Below are positions 36,661-41,296 of a stretch of DNA of 41,296 bases, in pieces. The position numbers were made by a program, and so were the translations under genes. Positions within the stretch are counted from its first letter, which is position 1. Each line of letters begins with the position of its first letter. The notes under the pieces are model-generated. The model saw only the letters and a program-made list of their open reading frames with translations, did no database searches and was not told the DNA's origin. Source of the DNA: Acidobacteriota bacterium (GTDB taxonomy: Bacteria; Acidobacteriota; Terriglobia; Terriglobales; Acidobacteriaceae); assembly GCA_021810735.1 (NCBI GenBank), contig JAJZIF010000002.1, forward strand, positions 1 through 41,296, read 5' to 3'.

Positions 36661-39159
36661 ATGTCGAATCTGTGGATCGATCTTCGCTACGCAATCCGGC
36701 AGTTGTGCAAGTCGCCCGGTTTTACGATCACCGCCGTCCTGACCCTCGCCCTCGGCATCGGGGCGAATACGGCGATGTTTACCGTGATCGAGGCAGTGTT
36801 GTTGCGCTCGCTGCCTTATCCGCAGGCTGACAGGCTGGTTGTTCCGAAGGTGTTCGACGCCAAGGGGCTGCCGATGTATGGCGCGATGTATCCAGATATC
36901 CTCGAATGGCAGCAGCGGGCGCATACGTTGAGCGCTATTGCCTACTCGACGGACATCAACCAGTTCCTTGATGCGCCGAATGGCGGTGGCTCCATCACGA
37001 ATGTGGAAACCAGCGCCAATCTTTTTTCCGTGCTGGGCGTGGGGCCGCAGTTGGGCCGGACCTTCGGGGCTACCGAACAGGTTCCGGGCCACGACCGCGT
37101 CGTGGTGTTGAGCGATTCCGCGTGGAACAAGTATTTTCATCGCGACCCGAAGGCGCTGGGGCAAACGATCAAGCTGGAGGGCAAAGAGTACACCGTGATC
37201 GGCGTGATGCCGAAGGGATTCTCGTATCCGCTTTCGTGGTCTCGCGCAAAAGTGTTGGCGCCACGCGCGGAGGTTTGGACGCCGCTGTCGCTGACCGCCG
37301 CCGTGACCACCCGCAGCGGCCCGCAAGGGTATTACGGAATCATTGCACGCCTTCGGCCCGGAGATTCGCAGGCTGCCGCGCAGATCGAACTGAACAGCCT
37401 GCTACCTGGCATCGCCAAAGAATATCCGGCGGGCGATGCGTACCCGATACCGGCGTCGGTGCAACTGCAAAGCTATCGCACCAGCCTGGAGGGGAAATTC
37501 CGTCCGGCGCTACTGATTCTGCTGGCAGCCTGCGGAATGCTGTGGCTGATTGCCTGCGCGAACGTTGCCAGCCTGCTGCTGGTGCGCGGCACGGCGCGCA
37601 ATCGGGAAGTGGCCGTACGCGCGGCGCTGGGCGCGGGCCGGGCGCGGCTGCTCTGGCAGGCCATGATGGAAAGCCTGCTGTTGAGTGTGGGTGCCGCTGC
37701 GGTTGGGCTGGCGCTGGCGGTGGTCGCGCTGCATGTCTTTCGTCATGCATTGTTGCAGCGGGTGGACATCGTCCGCGACATTCAATTGAATTTGCCTGTG
37801 CTGCTGGCGCTGGCTGTGTTCTCCGTTTGCACCGCAGTGGTGTGCGGCATTGCTCCGGCGCTTCTCGCCTCCAGCGCGCCGCCGTTGCAGGCGCTGCAAC
37901 ATGGAGGATTGCAAATCAGCGTCGGACGGCGGCAGAAGCATTTGCGCGATGGCTTGATGGTGATGGAGATTGCTCTGTCGCTGACCTTGCTGGTGGCCTG
38001 CGGCCTGCTGCTGCGGACGCTGTACGCCATGCGCCATGAATCGCTGGGCATCCGCACCGACCATATACTTACGGCGGACTTCGATGTTCCCAGCTATCGT
38101 TATCGCAACATCAACCTGGTGACGCAGCTCTACCAGCCGCTGCTTGAAAAAACGCAACGCCTGTCGGACGTTCAGGCCGCCAGTCTATCGACAGCAGTCC
38201 CACTGGACACGAGTTTCTTCGTATGGCTTTCGTTGTATGGGGACGCCAAGCAGGGTAAGAAGACACCTAATGCGGAGAATACGCACATCACTGCGCAACT
38301 CAGCGTGGCGACGCCGGACCTGCAACGGGTGCTCGGTTTTCGAATGCTGCAAGGAAGATTTTTCAATGAGCACGATACGGCCACCTCGCAACCTGTCATC
38401 GTCGTGAATCAGGCGTTTGCCAAGGAGTGGTGGCCTGCCGGACCTGTGCTGGGGAAGAAATTTATGAACCTGCACAAAGACAAGGACTCCCATGAGATTG
38501 TCATTGGCGTGATGGACGACCTGCCGCAGCTCTCGCTGGCCGATAAACGCGGCCCACAGATTTTCATCTGCTTGCCACAACTTTTGCCTGGAGACAATTT
38601 GTACAGCGCAGTGGCGGGCATTCACATGCAACTGGCCGCGCGCACCCGCGAAGATCCGCAGGTGGTGATTCCGGAGATTCGACGCATTCTCGGCAAGCTC
38701 GATCCGCAATTGCGCGGCGCGAAGATCGAAACCATGGATCAGGTGGTTGAGGACTCGATGGGCGACCAGAAGCTGGCGGCGCACCTGCTGGAACTGTTTG
38801 GCGGGATGGCGCTGTTGATTACGCTGGCGGGGCTGTATGGATCGCTGTTGTATGCGGTGGGGCTGCGGCGGCGGGAGATGGCGATCCGCCTGGCGGTGGG
38901 GGCGCAACGGCGCGACATCGTGGTGCTGATTCTGTCGCGAGCGGCGGGCCTGCTGATCGTCGGGCTGGGGGCTGGAATTTCCCTGTCCTACGCGACAGGC
39001 CGCTTCCTGCGGGGCTACTTATATGGAGTTCACACCCACGACTGGCTGACATTGCTGGCCGCTTGTTTGCTGCTCGCGCTGTGTGGACTGACTGCGGCGT
39101 ACATACCGGCCCGTCGAGCGGCGCTGACCGAACCGGTAGAAATTTTGCGGGAAGAATAG
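36661..39159 (+). CDS. ADOP family permease 8
   Basis: This 832-residue ADOP starts LWIDLRYAIRQLCKSPGFTI, with a Cys where the others have Arg. AAAGGAG lies 8 nt before the ATG. The first FtsX block (about 281-395) has WLIACANVASLLLVRGTARN, the central helix is near 428-450 (MEIALSLTLLVACGLLLRTL), and the second FtsX block (from about 706) has AGLYGSLLYAVGLRRREMAI. The tail IPARRAALTEPVEILREE groups it with ADOP 6, as does the second periplasmic domain (PVIVVNQAFAKEWWPAGPVL, LPQLSLADKRGPQIFICLPQ). The gap to ADOP 7 is 13 bp. Confidence 0.92.
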   Translation: MSNLWIDLRYAIRQLCKSPGFTITAVLTLALGIGANTAMFTVIEAVLLRSLPYPQADRLVVPKVFDAKGLPMYGAMYPDILEWQQRAHTLSAIAYSTDINQFLDAPNGGGSITNVETSANLFSVLGVGPQLGRTFGATEQVPGHDRVVVLSDSAWNKYFHRDPKALGQTIKLEGKEYTVIGVMPKGFSYPLSWSRAKVLAPRAEVWTPLSLTAAVTTRSGPQGYYGIIARLRPGDSQAAAQIELNSLLPGIAKEYPAGDAYPIPASVQLQSYRTSLEGKFRPALLILLAACGMLWLIACANVASLLLVRGTARNREVAVRAALGAGRARLLWQAMMESLLLSVGAAAVGLALAVVALHVFRHALLQRVDIVRDIQLNLPVLLALAVFSVCTAVVCGIAPALLASSAPPLQALQHGGLQISVGRRQKHLRDGLMVMEIALSLTLLVACGLLLRTLYAMRHESLGIRTDHILTADFDVPSYRYRNINLVTQLYQPLLEKTQRLSDVQAASLSTAVPLDTSFFVWLSLYGDAKQGKKTPNAENTHITAQLSVATPDLQRVLGFRMLQGRFFNEHDTATSQPVIVVNQAFAKEWWPAGPVLGKKFMNLHKDKDSHEIVIGVMDDLPQLSLADKRGPQIFICLPQLLPGDNLYSAVAGIHMQLAARTREDPQVVIPEIRRILGKLDPQLRGAKIETMDQVVEDSMGDQKLAAHLLELFGGMALLITLAGLYGSLLYAVGLRRREMAIRLAVGAQRRDIVVLILSRAAGLLIVGLGAGISLSYATGRFLRGYLYGVHTHDWLTLLAACLLLALCGLTAAYIPARRAALTEPVEILREE

Positions 39160-39168
39160 GACCATCGA

Positions 39169-41296
39169 ATGACCACTTTGCTCAACGATCTTCGCTACGC
39201 CTGGCGCCAGTTGCTGAAGGCCCCAGGATTCGCCGCGACCGCGGTGCTGACCCTGGCCCTCGGCATCGGCGCGAACACGGCAATCTTCAGCGTGGTGAAT
39301 GCGCTGATGCTGCGTCCGCTGCCGTACCCGCAACCCGCGCGGCTGGGCGCGTTAATGATGCACTGGAACTCCACAAATGACGCGCATGACGAGGACAGCT
39401 TTGACGGCACGATGTATGAGTTGGTGCGTGACAAGGTTCCGGCGGTGACGGCAGCGGCCTATGGCATGGAAAGCGGCGTCAACCTTCAAGCGGGAGCCAA
39501 CGTGCAGTATGTGCAGCAGTTGCGCGTGTCCTCGAAATACTTCGACGTATTAGGGATTCCACCGCGGATGGGCCGCAGCTTTACGCGCGAGGAAGACCGT
39601 CCGAACGGCCCCGCCGTGGTGATTCTGAGCAACGATCTTTGGCGCGATACATTCCATTCCGATCCGCACATCGTGGGTCGGGCAATTCGGCTGAGAGGTG
39701 CGCCGTATACGGTTGTTGGAGTGTTGGCGCGAGGCGCACAGGCGCCGCTCAATGAAGGAGTGACGCAGACGGTGGATATGTGGACGCCGTTGCAGCCGAG
39801 CACGACCGGCGAAGGCGAAGGGACAAATTACGGCGTGCTGCTGCGGCTGAAACCGGGCAGCACCTGGGCGGAGGCGAATGCCCAGTTGGAACGGTTGGCC
39901 TTGACACGTTTCGAGAAGTACCTTGCGCGTAACCACGACGCATCTGTCCATCTGGAAGGAATGCCGTTGCAGCAGAGCGAAGCGGAGCCGATGCGTCCCG
40001 CCGTCTTCGGTTTGATGGTCGCGGTTGGCTTCATTCTGTTGATCGCCTGCGCGAACCTGGCTGGGCTGGGGCTGGTGCGGGCGCAACGTCGCAGCGGCGA
40101 AATGGCGACCCGCATGGCGCTGGGGGCGGGACGCTTCGCGCTGGTGCGCCAGTTATGGACGGAGAACATGGTGCTGGCCTTGCTGGGCGGCGCCGCCGGA
40201 CTGGGTGTGGCCAAGGGCGGCCTGGTATTGTTGCAACGCCTGATTCCCGAAGGCTTGCTGCCGACCAATAACTTTGGCCTCGATGGCCGCGTGCTGCTGT
40301 TTACGCTGGCGGTTTCGCTGGCGACCAGTGTCCTGTTCGGGATGCTTCCCGCGCTGGAGTTGCGCCGCATCGACCTTCGTTCCGCCATGGCTGTGGGGGC
40401 CAGCCGCGCGTCGAGCGGCAGCAGCAATCGCAGGATGCGCGCGCTGCTCATCGCCGGAGAGATTGCGCTGACGGTGGTGTTGGTCTCCGCCTCGGGACTG
40501 CTGGTCCATTCGTTGATTTATCTGGAGACGCTGCCGCCGGGCTTCGACGCCAATAACGTGATGACCGGCAAGGTCTCGCTGGACGATGCGCGTTACCACG
40601 ATCCAGCGGCCTTCCAGCATCTGCTGACGACCAGCCTGGACGCGATGCGGCGCATTCCCAGCGTGGAGAATGCTGCAGTTGGCTTGAGTCTGCCGTATGA
40701 GCGCGGACTGAATGACGGCGTGAAGATTGCGGACGGAAAAAATGCTGGCAAACTTTTTGTCACGACAGAGGTTTACGTTACCCCGGACTACTTCAAAGCG
40801 CTGCGAATACCTCTGTTGGCCGGAAGACAATTCGCGGACAGCGACACGGCGCAGAGCCAGCCGGTCGCTATTGTGAACGAGGCTTTCGCGCGTAAATATC
40901 TGGACAAAGCAGACCCTGTTGGGCGGTATTTGAATAGTGCAGATGACGCACGCAACGGCATCGCTGTGGTGGGCGTAGTTGCGGACATCATCGACAGATC
41001 TATGTATCTTCACGATGCGCCTTTGAGCAGCGAGCCTATCTTGTATGTTCCTGCGACACAGATGGACCCAGGTCTCATCAACATGGCGCATATCTGGTTC
41101 CAGCCGAGCTGGATCGTGCGCACGCATGGGTCGGTCGGCGGCATTACCGAGGCGATGCAGAAGGCGCTGGCGCAGGCCGACCCGACGCTGCCGTTCTCCG
41201 GCTTCTACAGCATGATGGATCTGGAGCGGCACGCGCTCGGCATGCAGCGCATAGAGGTGATGCTGCTGGGCGTACTGGCTGGCCTCGCGCTGCTGC
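39169..41296 (+). CDS. ADOP family permease 9, C-terminus beyond the window
   Basis: The ATG at 39169 follows the ADOP 8 stop by 9 bp, with TAGGA as a weak ribosome-binding site. It opens [20 protein letters not shown], and the frame stays open to the last base (709 codons). The first periplasmic domain, first FtsX block (about 279-390, [20 protein letters not shown]), central helix (about 422-442, [20 protein letters not shown]) and second periplasmic domain ([40 protein letters not shown]) are complete. The last visible residues ([17 protein letters not shown]) begin the second FtsX block. By comparison with its neighbours, about 100-115 residues are missing. The array may continue past the window. 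Confidence 0.92.
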   Translation, partial: MTTLLNDLRYAWRQLLKAPGFAATAVLTLALGIGANTAIFSVVNALMLRPLPYPQPARLGALMMHWNSTNDAHDEDSFDGTMYELVRDKVPAVTAAAYGMESGVNLQAGANVQYVQQLRVSSKYFDVLGIPPRMGRSFTREEDRPNGPAVVILSNDLWRDTFHSDPHIVGRAIRLRGAPYTVVGVLARGAQAPLNEGVTQTVDMWTPLQPSTTGEGEGTNYGVLLRLKPGSTWAEANAQLERLALTRFEKYLARNHDASVHLEGMPLQQSEAEPMRPAVFGLMVAVGFILLIACANLAGLGLVRAQRRSGEMATRMALGAGRFALVRQLWTENMVLALLGGAAGLGVAKGGLVLLQRLIPEGLLPTNNFGLDGRVLLFTLAVSLATSVLFGMLPALELRRIDLRSAMAVGASRASSGSSNRRMRALLIAGEIALTVVLVSASGLLVHSLIYLETLPPGFDANNVMTGKVSLDDARYHDPAAFQHLLTTSLDAMRRIPSVENAAVGLSLPYERGLNDGVKIADGKNAGKLFVTTEVYVTPDYFKALRIPLLAGRQFADSDTAQSQPVAIVNEAFARKYLDKADPVGRYLNSADDARNGIAVVGVVADIIDRSMYLHDAPLSSEPILYVPATQMDPGLINMAHIWFQPSWIVRTHGSVGGITEAMQKALAQADPTLPFSGFYSMMDLERHALGMQRIEVMLLGVLAGLALL

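Noticed and set aside
40153..41232. Minus-strand open frame of 359 codons opposite ADOP 9
   Set aside because: It is rich in His, Arg and Gln in the way of antisense shadows, and the + strand frame is a clear ADOP over the same stretch.

Overview
The window looks like chromosome of an Acidobacteriota bacterium, most likely class Terriglobia. This is an inference from three marks. There is an Oar-type TonB-dependent receptor with an N-terminal carboxypeptidase-regulatory-like domain. There are tandem 'acidobacterial duplicated orphan permease' (ADOP) genes starting [18 protein letters not shown]. There is also a macA-like operon start encoding MDIxRPD. No rRNA, intact tRNA or CRISPR array is present.

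Region 1 (1-10726) is a fructan or sucrose utilisation locus. A GntR/LacI hybrid regulator, with a small TPR protein behind it, is divergent from a 1,103-residue outer-membrane TonB receptor. Three Tat-exported glycoside hydrolase family 32 (GH32) proteins follow. The shared promoter region holds two copies of GTCTATAC, a good fit to the HutC-type GntR operator GTnTAnAC. Only the first GH32 has a canonical catalytic triad. The second carries a LamG-like domain and has Glu at the nucleophile position. The third has Asn at the transition-state-stabiliser position. The likely scheme is fructan capture and import at the outer membrane, hydrolysis or binding in the periplasm, and repression relieved by a sugar.

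Region 2 (about 10.73-16.55 kb) is an integrated mobilisable element or its remnant. It has a MobF (TrwC/TraI-like) relaxase-helicase, a PIN toxin with a ribbon-helix-helix antitoxin, a small excisionase-like protein and a tyrosine recombinase. It ends at a 44-bp 3' half of a tRNA-Glu gene, the probable attachment core. Between the toxin-antitoxin pair and the integrase genes is a 144-bp nested palindrome that no gene explains. No type IV secretion or coupling-protein genes are visible.

Region 3 (about 16.64-41.3 kb, running off the end) is a MacAB-like export operon of unusual size. It starts with the 3' remnant of an ADOP gene next to the tRNA fragment. A candidate sigma-54 promoter follows, then one membrane-fusion protein, one ABC ATPase, and nine ADOP permeases in a row (the ninth cut by the window end), all on the + strand with gaps of 8-14 bp. 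The membrane parts and gene junctions are conserved, one junction at 69 of 70 bases, while the periplasmic domains differ. This suggests one ATPase and one adaptor serving a set of alternative permeases that grew by homologous recombination at the junctions.
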